Position numbers and translations under genes: made by a program | Origin: Mesostigma viride | Lineage: Eukaryota > Streptophyta > Mesostigmatophyceae > Mesostigmatales > Mesostigmataceae | Length of the DNA: 60,000 bases | Assembly (NCBI GenBank): GCA_009746045.1 | Contig: RPFO01000175.1 | Span: forward strand, 3,667,231-3,727,230 | Direction: 5' to 3' | Notes under the pieces: generated by a model | Databases searched by the model: none | What the model was told of the DNA's origin: nothing | Seen by the model: only the letters and a program-made list of their open reading frames with translations | Part shown: one piece after another, positions 9,579 to 18,885 of the stretch | Layout: every line of letters starts with the position of its first letter | How positions within the stretch are numbered: the first letter of the stretch is position 1

Positions 9579-12500
9579 AGCGTTGCGATGTCCGAATGGC
9601 ATGCGAACCCACTCGTACAGACGGGTCCCACCCCAAAAGGCCAGCTTGCGCTGATCTGCCTCTACGACCTTGATCTGATGGAAGCCGCTACGCAAATCTA
9701 GCGACGACACATACTTGACCTGGGGAGATATTTTATCCAAAACATCATCGACCCGAGGCATGGGGTACCTATCAACAGGAGTGTGCGCGTTCAGCTGACG
9801 CAGGTCAGTGGCCATGCGCATACCTGTCCACTCGCCTGTGATGGTATCCTTCTTGGGTGCGACCACCGTGGCAGCTGCATAACTGGAGGATGAAGCGCGG
9901 ATGATCCCAGCTGCCTCTAGCTCTCGACAGTTAGCATCTACGAATTCCAGCTCAGCCAAGCTCAGCCTATGCTGCCGCCTGAATAAGGGCTGATCCGTAT
10001 CTAGTGGGACCCCCATGCAGCCCCCGTTGTAGCACCCTAGTTCTTCACTGCTGAAAGCGAAAACTGAGCGTGCAGAATGCAACCAGTGCTCCATAGCCTT
10101 GCGTTGCGTGGCGGTGAGGTGCTCACCTATGGCCCATATGTGAGAGGCAGCAGGATCTGCGACTGCGGCACTCCTACTGTCGAGACAAGGCCCCCGGACA
10201 GCGGCATCGTGGAAAAGGGAAAATGCGGCTACACCGGGTGTGACGCTCACCTGCTGAATGGCACGGACTGCGCGACCGACCGATTGCTGCAGGGTGGGCG
10301 CTCCAGCGAACACCGTGCTGGACAACAAGGACGTCATGAGGATAACGCTCCATAGTTGAAGCAGCCGCGATCTCCATGGCGACCCAGTGCCGCCGGACGC
10401 TGTTGGCCGGACACCAGCCGCGTGGGCACTGACAGGCGGTGGCGGTGTGGGGATATCTCCCCCACCCTGGCGCACTTGCATTGCGGCCCGCAGAACATAC
10501 CCAACCTGGAAGGCTGACATGGCTTGCCCAACGAGAGACCACCTAGTGGCCTCTAAAACCCCCTCAGCGGCGGACGCCCCCACATGGAACCCCATGCTCA
10601 CCTCCCGAAACTCAGCGGGCGGCTGCACCAACAAACCCGTACCGGTGTCCCATACCAAACCCTTGCCCCGGTCCCTGTAGGCCGATGACCCCTGGTAACT
10701 AACCAAGGTGGGAAGAGCGCACATAGGCTTACCTACGTGATTGACGGGCGCGTAAGGGTGCCGATCGGCGACGTCTACCCGCTGCGTGACCAAATGTGGT
10801 GGCAGCGCCACCTCCGCGGGCATGCCGTCGTGCTGTCGTGTGATCGCATCTACCACTGCCTGGATGGTGGTGGTGAGTGCAAGGTTGGTCCAGAATGCGC
10901 GGTACCTGTGGGTGAGCCCGCCCAATCCTGCATTGTCGCACGTGACTGGTGCCCCTAAGATGTCCACGATCTGGGCCCAGTCCTTCCTCACTACCTCGTG
11001 AGGGCTGTCGTCGGCCACCACGTTCTCAAAAAGATACGCTAGTGGCTGGTCCTGCAGCTGCTGCAAGAGTCCAACGACTCGAAGCAGATCCCAAAACAAC
11101 CCGCTCCTAGGATCCGCAAGCCCGCGTCCTACGCCGGCCTGACTCAACCCTTGACATTCCCAGCCCGCGAGGACGAGGTCTATCCTCTTGTGCCGCCTCA
11201 AAAGGCCTCGCACATGAACCTCCCCAATGGCACGGATATCCTGAGGGCACTCCCCAAACGGATCTGTCCACGCAGACGGAGGAAACTGAGATGGATACAG
11301 GGCAGACAGCTGGGCACAGTGATGCCTATACACTGCCCGAGCGGTAGGAGACGGCTCTACGGCGATCAACGTGTGGCACGTACCGCCTGCAGCGAGAAAG
11401 CCAGCCAGCCCCCCTCCCATCCCAGCAAACAATTCTAGCAATACAACCCCTTCGGACAAGACCCGCGACTCTGCCACAACATCGGCACAGAAGTTACCTT
11501 CGGTTGTCGCGACAGCCACTTGTGACTGCGATTGCCGCGGGAGATGAGAGAGTTGTTGCTGCCGCACCGCGTTGGTGACGTGCTGACGCAAAAGGGCCTG
11601 CCGCGCTTGCGGCTGCTGTCGCGCCGCCCACGTGCTGTGCAATGAGGCCCGTCCCACCAGCGCTGTTGGGATGCACGGCCGATGCTTATCACGCACAGCC
11701 CCCCCAGCTGCCGTGACCTCCCCCATCCGTACCTCCACCACCGCGTCGTGCGAGCCAGCCTCGACCCGGTTGACCGTCGAGACACGCACTGCCCCAGTGT
11801 CCGAGCTGTAGCAGCTCACCGGGATGCTTGCTTGGCGCATGGCGTCACCGTCTCTGTCAACGATGTACACCGCGCGGCCTTCCCACATGCGTACCTCGAG
11901 CCGCATGGGAAACATGACCTCCATGCCGACCAGCACGTCATACGATGACTGCTCGGTCACAAGGGCATTCACAGGGATGCAGGCCATGTCGGATGGCCTG
12001 AGCGGGTTGAGGATGACCATTACCTGGACCGCAGTCATGGCAAAGGGTTTAGCGGCAGGGCCCTGCCAGCCCGCCACGGACACATGACTGTCCCGCAGCC
12101 CGCCATTCTCCCTGGTTAGGTTGAGCAACTGGGCCAGCCGAGCACTGATAACGAGTGGCTGGGCCCCGCTGTCCAGTTTCACGACCAATTCATGGTCAGT
12201 ACTGTAGACCACGTTGCTCAGGGGCTCCCCGTGCCCCTGCGCCTGAAACGCCATTGCTGGCTCGCCATCCGGATATGAGGTGACAGTGGGTGCCCTAGGC
12301 ACTACGCACGCCCGCTGCGCGTTGTCCAAGACACCATGAGCGACATGACCCACGATTACCGAAGCCGATGCAGGGCGATGCCCGACAAATGTGGCTGTCT
12401 CAGCGTTGTGCAACCTACGGGCGTCCATTGTGTCAGCGTACCGCTGTACCTCTGACGCATGCGACCCGAGCACCTCCACGGCCCGCTGACCGAACCACTC

Positions 12501-13106
12501 GACCACTTGCCGGGGAGTGTATGCAGGCGTGTCCACGACCGACGGCATAGGGTATAATGGCAACAACCTGCGCCGCTGCTCTGCCCCAGCAGGATTGTCG
12601 TGTTCCAGGGTGGAGCCGGTCCGAGCGGGAGCCATGCGAAAGGACTGAGGCAGCTGCCCCACAGTCTCACTTGGCTGCCCCACCTGAAACGACGGCGGTG
12701 CACGTGCTTGCTTCCCTCGCGCGCCAACTGCGTGGATGTCCAACGCCATCACGTCGGCTGGCCGCCAGAAGTCCTCGTCCCTGTATTGAACCTGCGATCC
12801 CCCATCCTCCCTTTCACGTCCCCCCGCCTCGCCCGTCGGCTGAATGATGACCACCCCCGCGTCCACCTTCTTGTCCTCCACGTCCGCAAAGTGCACCCCC
12901 GGCGCTGGGCACTGCCCCGCCAGATGGGTGCGGACCGTTGCCGGGTGTGACTTCTTACACGCCTTGGGACAATCACGTTTGATGTGCCCATCCTGACCGC
13001 ACAGGAAGCAGCCCGATTTGCGCGCATCCGTCCTACCCGTCTGTGAGGACGTGCCCCCCCCAGCTCGCGTCGGCGGAGCGGCAGCGTCCTTGTTGCGCCA
13101 GCGGCG
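9564..13106 (-). CDS. Pol: CCHC knuckle - retropepsin - C5 DNA methyltransferase - truncated Gypsy RT
   Basis: Residue numbers count from 12896; the frame is open up to 13106 and there includes the knuckle CFLCGQDGHIKRDC. Retropepsin: LVVKLDSGAQPLVIS (DSG at 242-244) and YDVLVGMEVM (319-328). Methyltransferase, about 480-805: motif I LELFAGMGGGLAGF (487-500, S-adenosylmethionine binding), motif IV GWECQGLSQAG (578-588, catalytic Cys 581; the usual Pro before it is Glu), motif VI FENV (623-626), motif VIII HRYRAFW (663-669) and motif X SLVGQAMSAF. A hydrophobic stretch lies at 844-866. RT: MATDLRQLNAHTPVDRYPMP and SSLDLRSGFHQIKV with the first Asp; it ends RMPFGHRNA at the LTR, before YxDD. 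The likely role is cytosine methylation of DNA by a retroelement-borne enzyme; activity is not shown. Confidence 0.9.
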   Translation of the reverse strand, partial: RRWRNKDAAAPPTRAGGGTSSQTGRTDARKSGCFLCGQDGHIKRDCPKACKKSHPATVRTHLAGQCPAPGVHFADVEDKKVDAGVVIIQPTGEAGGREREDGGSQVQYRDEDFWRPADVMALDIHAVGARGKQARAPPSFQVGQPSETVGQLPQSFRMAPARTGSTLEHDNPAGAEQRRRLLPLYPMPSVVDTPAYTPRQVVEWFGQRAVEVLGSHASEVQRYADTMDARRLHNAETATFVGHRPASASVIVGHVAHGVLDNAQRACVVPRAPTVTSYPDGEPAMAFQAQGHGEPLSNVVYSTDHELVVKLDSGAQPLVISARLAQLLNLTRENGGLRDSHVSVAGWQGPAAKPFAMTAVQVMVILNPLRPSDMACIPVNALVTEQSSYDVLVGMEVMFPMRLEVRMWEGRAVYIVDRDGDAMRQASIPVSCYSSDTGAVRVSTVNRVEAGSHDAVVEVRMGEVTAAGGAVRDKHRPCIPTALVGRASLHSTWAARQQPQARQALLRQHVTNAVRQQQLSHLPRQSQSQVAVATTEGNFCADVVAESRVLSEGVVLLELFAGMGGGLAGFLAAGGTCHTLIAVEPSPTARAVYRHHCAQLSALYPSQFPPSAWTDPFGECPQDIRAIGEVHVRGLLRRHKRIDLVLAGWECQGLSQAGVGRGLADPRSGLFWDLLRVVGLLQQLQDQPLAYLFENVVADDSPHEVVRKDWAQIVDILGAPVTCDNAGLGGLTHRYRAFWTNLALTTTIQAVVDAITRQHDGMPAEVALPPHLVTQRVDVADRHPYAPVNHVGKPMCALPTLVSYQGSSAYRDRGKGLVWDTGTGLLVQPPAEFREVSMGFHVGASAAEGVLEATRWSLVGQAMSAFQVGYVLRAAMQVRQGGGDIPTPPPPVSAHAAGVRPTASGGTGSPWRSRLLQLWSVILMTSLLSSTVFAGAPTLQQSVGRAVRAIQQVSVTPGVAAFSLFHDAAVRGPCLDSRSAAVADPAASHIWAIGEHLTATQRKAMEHWLHSARSVFAFSSEELGCYNGGCMGVPLDTDQPLFRRQHRLSLAELEFVDANCRELEAAGIIRASSSSYAAATVVAPKKDTITGEWTGMRMATDLRQLNAHTPVDRYPMPRVDDVLDKISPQVKYVSSLDLRSGFHQIKVVEADQRKLAFWGGTRLYEWVRMPFGHRNARDFF

Positions 13107-14755
13107 TTACCCTGGGTTGCATCATGCGATGAGGCGTTGCGAGACCCCCCTTGGTTCCTGCTAGCACCGTGGCCGCCTTGCGGGCGCGCTTGTCTTGTGG
13201 CAGACGACTCACCCGACTTGGCCTTGGTCAGCGCGTCGACCTTGGCCTGCAGCTCGGCCACCACCGTGCTTACCGAGATCCGGCCTTGCGCGTGTCGTCG
13301 CATCATGGCCCTGACCTCAATGCACAGTGACCGCAATCGCCACGGCTGGCCGTTGGGCGGCGTGGGCAGCTCCATCTCCTTGGAGCCTAGCGCTTGCAGC
13401 CATTTCTGACACGCCAGCTTTTCGGACCAGTCCTCCACTTCGCCGGCGAACTCCATGAGGCGCTCGTAAGATTGCTCCGGGGTTTCACCCTCGGCTATCT
13501 TGAAACTGCGCCACTCACGCTCTGCCTTGATGGTCTCCACCGGGTATTCCTGGCGAAGGAGGCCCCACAGTTCCTCGGCAGGGTCGACACCATACATGAT
13601 GTTGTCATAGTCGGGCTGGCCACGCCCGTCGAAGCCGAACCACACGTCCGTGTGACGCGTGTACAGCGAGACCTCTCTCCACTGCTCCACCAGCCTAGCC
13701 ACTCGCCTCAGCGTAAGGCCGTGAAAGAAGAAATGCATGTTGTTCATCACAAACTCATGCATTACAGCGCCTTGCGTAGTCATGTATTGCAGATCAATCC
13801 ATGACTTGTACGCGTTGTAGGCCTGCGCCAGCGTGGCCAGATTGCCGGTTGTGGAGAACTTCTCGCGCATGTCCACCCGTGGTAGGGTGGGCATCTTCGC
13901 GCCTTCAGGTATGAGGCGCACCCTTTGCGGGTACTGCACCCCATCGGCATCCTCCGGCGGTCGCTGAGCTGCGCGTCCCTGCGCCAGCGTGCTTGGGCGT
14001 GCTGCCTCCCGTACTCGGAAAGCCAGCGGCGTGGTTATGTCCTCCATGGGCGGAATGCGCCCGATTGGCACACTTGACCACCGTGCAGTCGACCCGCCGG
14101 TCAGCGCCCCACCGCCTCGCCCAAACGGAATTGAGACCCCGCCTGGCAGCATGCGTCCTGGTGCACCCCTGCGTGGGTCCATCGCGCGCGCCAGCCCTGC
14201 CCCGTTCTCCTCGTGCAATCCGTCTCGCGCTTGATCGAAAGGCAGGCGCCTGGGCGCCAGCGTATACTCGCCCCGTGGCTGACCATCCGCCTCACCAAGC
14301 AAGTCGTGTTGGGTTAGCGACCCAGCCAAAACCCCCGGTTCCATCGGAGCCCTTCCCGCCGCATTACCTGAGGTTGGCGGCTGGTCCCGCTCCCTCGGCT
14401 CCGCGGCAACACCACTGGGGCCCGGCATCGATGCCTGCCCGTCCCATGGTGTGGACTGCAGATGACGACCCTCTACGGCCACCAATCTGTCGGTCACTTC
14501 CCGCATCTGCAGCGCCAGTTGCTGCTGCAACTGTTGCGACTGTTGCTGCATCTGCGCTTGCATCTGCGCGAACAGCGCCACCATACTCAGCGGCGCTTCT
14601 TGGTCGCGACTCTCACCCACTGCGGGTACGGCGGGAGGAATCCCGCCATTCGACCCCGGAGCGGACGTGTCGGCATCTGCTCTATTTGCATCCGCCATGG
14701 CTCGAGTCTGCGCTCGCGTCAGTGGCATGCACCAGCTGACCGATGGGCAAAACAA
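12749..14755 (-). CDS. Gag of the methyltransferase element
   Basis: The start is probably ATG 14698 (MADANRADADTS), in a GCCATGG context, rather than 14755. A Gln-rich predicted coiled coil (FAQMQAQMQQQSQQLQQQLA) lies near the N-terminus, followed by a long Pro/Gly/Arg-rich region. The capsid-like core (residues about 300-470) includes YKSWIDLQYMTT, FFFHGLTLRRVARLVEQW and EREWRSFKIAEGETPEQSYERL, the latter typical of retrotransposon Gag. After about 13106 the frame is probably noise: the zinc knuckle lies in the Pol frame. A run of eight C (13054-13061) is the obvious place for a frameshift, programmed or mutational. Confidence 0.82.
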   Translation of the reverse strand: MFCPSVSWCMPLTRAQTRAMADANRADADTSAPGSNGGIPPAVPAVGESRDQEAPLSMVALFAQMQAQMQQQSQQLQQQLALQMREVTDRLVAVEGRHLQSTPWDGQASMPGPSGVAAEPRERDQPPTSGNAAGRAPMEPGVLAGSLTQHDLLGEADGQPRGEYTLAPRRLPFDQARDGLHEENGAGLARAMDPRRGAPGRMLPGGVSIPFGRGGGALTGGSTARWSSVPIGRIPPMEDITTPLAFRVREAARPSTLAQGRAAQRPPEDADGVQYPQRVRLIPEGAKMPTLPRVDMREKFSTTGNLATLAQAYNAYKSWIDLQYMTTQGAVMHEFVMNNMHFFFHGLTLRRVARLVEQWREVSLYTRHTDVWFGFDGRGQPDYDNIMYGVDPAEELWGLLRQEYPVETIKAEREWRSFKIAEGETPEQSYERLMEFAGEVEDWSEKLACQKWLQALGSKEMELPTPPNGQPWRLRSLCIEVRAMMRRHAQGRISVSTVVAELQAKVDALTKAKSGESSATRQARPQGGHGASRNQGGSRNASSHDATQGNAAGATRTLPLRRRELGGARPHRRVGRMRANRAASCAVRMGTSNVIVPRRVRSHTRQRSAPIWRGSAQRRGCTLRTWRTRRWTRGWSSFSRRARRGDVKGRMGDRRFNTGTRTSGGQPT

Positions 14756-15029
14756 GAACCAACAAGCCTAGGTTTCGCTGAGAAGAAGCAACAACCAAAG
14801 GCTTTATAACAGGCGTCAAGGATAACGACTCGACTAGCCTGCCAGAAAAAGACAAGAGCCAGCAAATTCTGGCTAGTTCTATTTTCTTAAAATCTGTCTC
14901 AAGACACTTCCTTTACAAACTGTCAGCCAGGCCGTTCCCTGTACTGCTGATGGTTGATAAACACTAAAGCCAACGTCTTGGCTTCGAACAGAAGGAAGCA
15001 GACTACCGGGTAGTCTCTTCGAGTAACGA
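14756..15029 (-). other. Leader between 5' LTR and Gag of the methyltransferase element
   Basis: No gene. Just inside the LTR lies a perfect short palindrome GACTACCGGGTAGTC (15001-15015). The sequence next to the LTR does not match the common initiator-tRNA primer site, so the priming tRNA is unknown. Confidence 0.5.
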
Positions 15030-15725
15030 AAGGAGGGCTCTCAGCCGAGGACAAGGAACTGTCCCTCGTGCCTGATGACCACCTTAATTGCCTCCCCTGC
15101 TATAGAACAATGCTTTCACAACACACACTTTGCACAGTCTGATGATGAAGCCGCACATGCGGAATTTATTGAGAAAGTTAATACAATTACAACACGTTGA
15201 TAGTCTCAATATCGATGCACTCCATGCTCACGAGCCCGCAGTTAGGCAGCGCTCCATGACATGCTACCGGCCTTGCTCCCAAGGAAAGGGAGAAACACGA
15301 AGGCCACTAACGAGAGACTCGAAGAGACTACACGCTACGTGAGAGTCCTCTTCGACTATGAACCAAACCATTCGTCATGCCACACGCATGACACACGCCA
15401 CACTTGTCAGTCCAGCCAGGAATGCCAAAACTATCTTGCTGCCTGAACCATGCAAACAGAAACCGCATTCCAGTTGCCGTCCTGGCTTACTACCACACAT
15501 GCCAACAAAAACAGGAAGGCATCCCGACAAATCTAAATTGCTACCCTGTTGCCGATCTCATCTCCTAGAGGCTCCGGCATTTCTGTCCCTGGGAATGTCC
15601 GGCATTTAGACACGACCACCAAGGTCGAAGCATAATATCCTTCAAACAATCTGCACGCTCACACCTTGCGTGTGAGTGGCCCAGCAAACATTGCTTCTAA
15701 TCTTTCCTTTCTAGAAGAAATCCCT
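15030..15725 (-). repeat. 5' LTR of the methyltransferase element
   Basis: Direct copy of 8876-9578. Similarity ends at AAGAAATCCCT (15725) on one side and AAGGAGGG (15030) on the other. The ends are not TG/CA; the outer end may extend a little further right if the 3' copy lost its first bases. Confidence 0.92.
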
Positions 15726-15891
15726 TTTTAGGGCTGCCAGCGATTTCGCATTCATTCCAGCGATCTGGCTCCGCACCGCAAATCGTCCTTTTCCATTTTC
15801 TGTCCAGTCCTCATAACGTTGACCCGCTATTCTACACCACAAAGACACCTGGCCTGTCAATAGCCTCGGCGCTGTTGAAGTCCAGCAGTCC

Positions 15892-15960
15892 AGCTCCAGC
15901 TCCAGCTCCAGCTTCAGCTCCAGCTCCAGCTCCAGCTTCAGCTCCAGCTCCAGCTCCAGC
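15892..15960. repeat. (AGCTCC)n minisatellite
   Basis: Repeated CAGCTCCAGCTCC with occasional AGCTTC variants, about 11 hexamers. Confidence 0.9.
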
Positions 15961-16167
15961 TGTCCACTAACTCGCGTATGATCCTCTCGACGCTGCGCAC
16001 TTGTGCTGCCGTCCGCTCAAGTACGTCTGTGCTGCGCCCCCAGCCGTGCCTGGCCCGGCGCGCGCGCACGTGCACTTTCGTCCGCTCTTATGCTGTAAGT
16101 GCTAGTGTCCCCCCCCCGGTCACTAGCCTTTGTCGAAAATGCGCAGAAAACAAATTCCTTGCGCACG

Positions 16168-16869
16168 TCACCGGTCTTGTGCATAGTGGGCGCCCGGATG
16201 ACACAGCTCGCGTCCGTGACATGGTAACGTCAAACCCGCCTGTGTACAGTTGGCTAAAGCATCCCTGTCCAGACGAAGCTGATCCTGCATGGGGAAGCAA
16301 GAAGCGTCGAAAAGACAGCATGAGGGAGGGTAAATCCTGACAACTGTTACCTGCTGGGGAACGTAAGAACTCTCATCAAACCTGTCCGCTGCACTGTCGC
16401 TCATTCGCTGACGGACCATTTTCTTCTGGATATCCAGGGAAAGTCGTTCTTCCGCTCTCTTGCCGTAGTTGGCGAAGTGGATAGCGAACACATCCTGAAA
16501 TCGAGTTGAGAAATGATCGAAACTGCGATGAGTAAGATTGGTAAGCGAAAGCTTGTCGACAGATTCAATTTTTGGAAAAGGTGGAGCTGAACCTTGATGT
16601 GGCGGCAGGGTGACGGTCACGGGGACGTCGCTGGCGGGCGTGGTGAAGGTGACCGATGTCGTCTGCGAGGGATCCTGTTTCTCACTATCCTGCGTCGCAT
16701 TCCCCGTAGCAACAGTGGCGTGATAAGGTAGAACCCCTCTGTCACCCATCCTAGGAGCCTCTCTCCCCACTCCAGCAACCATCTCACGCATGGCCGCCTC
16801 CTCATCCGCAATCCTCTGACGTAATCTTCCCACATCCTGTTCCACCTCCTCCACCATCTTTCTATACAT
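16168..16869 (-). CDS. Hypothetical coiled-coil protein fragment, possibly Gag or a host exon
   Basis: The first 40 residues (MYRKMVEEVEQDVGRLRQRI and onward) look like a coiled coil. A Thr/Ser/Pro stretch follows, then a helical-looking region with FPKIESVDKLSL, HRSFDHFSTRFQDVFAIHF and EERLSLDIQKKMVRQRM. Right after SSYVPQQ the DNA reads CAGGTAACA, a possible splice donor at about 16345, and the following 60 residues look random, so the real coding part may end there. I do not recognise the family. The layout (coiled coil, linker, helical core) resembles retroelement Gag, but no knuckle is seen. Confidence 0.4.
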   Translation of the reverse strand: MYRKMVEEVEQDVGRLRQRIADEEAAMREMVAGVGREAPRMGDRGVLPYHATVATGNATQDSEKQDPSQTTSVTFTTPASDVPVTVTLPPHQGSAPPFPKIESVDKLSLTNLTHRSFDHFSTRFQDVFAIHFANYGKRAEERLSLDIQKKMVRQRMSDSAADRFDESSYVPQQVTVVRIYPPSCCLFDASCFPMQDQLRLDRDALANCTQAGLTLPCHGRELCHPGAHYAQDR

Positions 16870-16899
16870 TGCTGCGTGTTGTTCGTCTTGTTGTACACA

Positions 16900-18235
16900 A
16901 CTGTAACTGTGTAGCCTGATCTTTGCTGCTGAGAGGCGGTCTGCTGCTAATCGGGCCCCGTCTCGTCCTGGCGTGGTCTAGTCCGTAGAGCCATTTTTGG
17001 CACTTTCATACCCCCTAAAATAAAAAAAATCATAACTCCCAGACCGCTACTCCAAATACCCTCAACCAAGATGCCAGGAATATCTACACTTCAAGGGCTT
17101 TTAGAATATGCAATAATATCTTGAGTACCATAAGTGGGTTGCATGATATTCTCAGTCAAAGTTGGACAAAAGACAAACATTTTCATGCATCACACCATGG
17201 AACCCCCCCCTTTTTTTCAGGGGAGGGTTGTAAACACCAATGTCAAGGCTGGATAATTTTATTAGGTAGTTCAGGCATCCCCATACCGGGGGGGGCCACT
17301 CAGAATTGAGTTTTGCACATGGCACCACGCTCATATACGTGTGTGGGTTACGCGCGCGCAGACAGCCATCTATGACATGCAACACAGCAATGCATTATAG
17401 CAAGCTACAAAAGACTGGCAAAAGTGCTGGAATGCAAACGGGTTGCCTGCCTGAACTAACGGGGTGGTATACTCTAAGGAAATGCCATCAACTGAGCACT
17501 CACAGGGCTGACACCACTCTTTACAGCAGGCATGGAAGCTTGCTAAATGCTGCACCAATAAACTCGTCAACTATAATGCATGGCAGGCGTATTCCGCGGC
17601 AAACAACATGCAAACACGTTGCCGTACCTGGCTCATTCACGTCCCGCCCGGATTCTGCTGGCCGGGACCCTCATATCTCACACATACTAGTGCGCTACAG
17701 GCATAGGCCGCCATAGCCGCATCATGCATGCATCCGCTATGGTTACTACGTTGATATTCCGTGCAAAGATGACCTACAAACGCGTCCGCAATCCCAGCAA
17801 ACCTTGCAGCAGATGTCCCGTACCAAACCTGGATGCTCCGGCTGGCGCAGACTGCTCGAGGCCATACAGAGAAAATCGAAATTTGGTAAGCTATAACTCA
17901 TATGGCACTGACGACCAAGAAGGCAATATTTTCCTACCTGTATTTTCCCAGTCCTACCAATCTGGCCATGCCTGACCTACGAAAAACATGCATCGTCATT
18001 CTGAGCGACATTCTGAACCGTCTCAGGCCGCGAGACACAAAAATTTCCGTGATAACGGCACGTTTGCAGCCATATCTCGATACGCGCGCGCGCGAGTGAA
18101 AATTTCCCGCCAAAGTCACGTGATACATTCTCAATTCACGTTGTAATAACCAGGCTATGGCGAATATACCCCCCAAACCTATGCACCACCTTCGTCCCTA
18201 AGTGTTCCCAGACCCACCGGACACGTGTCCTCCGT
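16900..18235. other. Stretch without recognisable genes
   Basis: Only short frames on both strands. A C-run (17204-17212) beside a T-run and a G-run at 17289-17295 are the only notable features. Confidence 0.5.
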
Positions 18236-18274
18236 CAGAAGTGGCGCGGCGCTACCGGCGCCGCGCCGTTTCTG
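18236..18274. repeat. GC-rich hairpin
   Basis: A perfect 10-bp stem (GGCGCGGCGC 18243-18252 with GCGCCGCGCC 18258-18267) has a 5-base loop and is extended outward by CAGAA/TTCTG across a two-base mismatch. It lies 10 bp from the next palindrome. It may be an element end or a transcript terminus. Confidence 0.85.
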
Positions 18275-18284
18275 GCGGGAACCC

Positions 18285-18310
18285 AAACACTATCGTATAC
18301 GATAGTGTTT
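18285..18310. repeat. Perfect 26-bp palindrome
   Basis: Two 13-base arms (AAACACTATCGTA and its reverse complement) meet without a loop. Such a site could bind a dimeric protein or be a perfect inverted repeat end; nothing identifies which. Confidence 0.95.
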
Positions 18311-18315
18311 ACGGA

Positions 18316-18813
18316 CTATGGGTTAACAGGAAAGAAAAATGGTGATGATGCACTCGGCACAGGAGTTCGCTCGCTCAGGATCCTGGGCGACAGCGACCCG
18401 TTTCCTCGACCCACGCCAGTGAGAGATGGCTCGCCTGGTTGTAGTCCAGAGGCAATGACAGAAAACTTGGGCCCGACGGACAACGAGGGCTGCCTCACTT
18501 CAGACATAGAAGTACGGTTAAAATCAAGTTGACGCCGTGGAGTATGGGTAGTTGTCTCAGCACCTTCCCTAGTAATGGGTTCAAGAGATGACGATGGATC
18601 GCTTGCACCTTGATTAGTAGGGGGTAAAGGTGATTGTGTCTTCGAACTACTCATACTACCACATGAAGTCGCGATCGTCTGCCTAGTAGAGACAATGGTT
18701 ACGGCTGACTTGAATCCAGTGTTAAAGAGCAAGACAGTCACATAAGGATGTGTCTCTCTCTGTATCACCGTAAGTTTTCCGCAACTCCATGAATCTTCTC
18801 GGATGACAGACAT
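18316..18813 (-). CDS. Possible N-terminal Gag ORF of a remnant LTR element
   Basis: A 165-residue frame begins 58 bp downstream (on the minus strand) of a primer-binding site and LTR. It is rich in Ser, Thr and Pro, with an internal Met (MSSSKTQSPLPPTNQ) that could be the true start. No domain is visible. It ends at the palindrome cluster and no Pol follows, so the element is cut. Function as Gag is inferred from position only. Confidence 0.35.
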   Translation of the reverse strand: MSVIREDSWSCGKLTVIQRETHPYVTVLLFNTGFKSAVTIVSTRQTIATSCGSMSSSKTQSPLPPTNQGASDPSSSLEPITREGAETTTHTPRRQLDFNRTSMSEVRQPSLSVGPKFSVIASGLQPGEPSLTGVGRGNGSLSPRILSERTPVPSASSPFFFPVNP

Positions 18814-18870
18814 CTGTTCAACATTGTACTACCCGGAAGGTTACAACTCAAGAGAAACACCGAAGTAGAG

Positions 18871-18885
18871 ATCCTCCGATACCAA
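18871..18885 (-). promoter_or_regulatory. Primer-binding site, initiator-tRNA type
   Basis: The minus strand reads TTGGTATCGGAGGAT directly after the LTR end GTTACA. It resembles the plant consensus TGGTATCAGAGC, complementary to initiator methionine tRNA. Confidence 0.65.

Larger units (their letters stand above)
8876..15725 (-). mobile_element. LTR retrotransposon carrying a C5-cytosine DNA methyltransferase; RT truncated into the 3' LTR
   Basis: Two direct repeats of about 700 bp (8876-9578 and 15030-15725) enclose a minus-strand Gag and a fused Pol: zinc knuckle, retropepsin, DNA methyltransferase and the first part of a Gypsy RT. I see only four substitutions and two short indels between the repeats, so the insertion is young. 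RNase H, integrase and any polypurine tract are absent; Pol runs straight into the LTR. I could not find a convincing target-site duplication or TG/CA ends. The element is therefore defective or non-autonomous and would need proteins from a full-length relative. Confidence 0.9.

Noticed and set aside
8876-15725. Host DNA methyltransferase gene invaded by a transposon
   Set aside because: The methyltransferase is in one uninterrupted frame with protease and RT and is bounded by the element's own LTRs; no introns or host promoter are seen.
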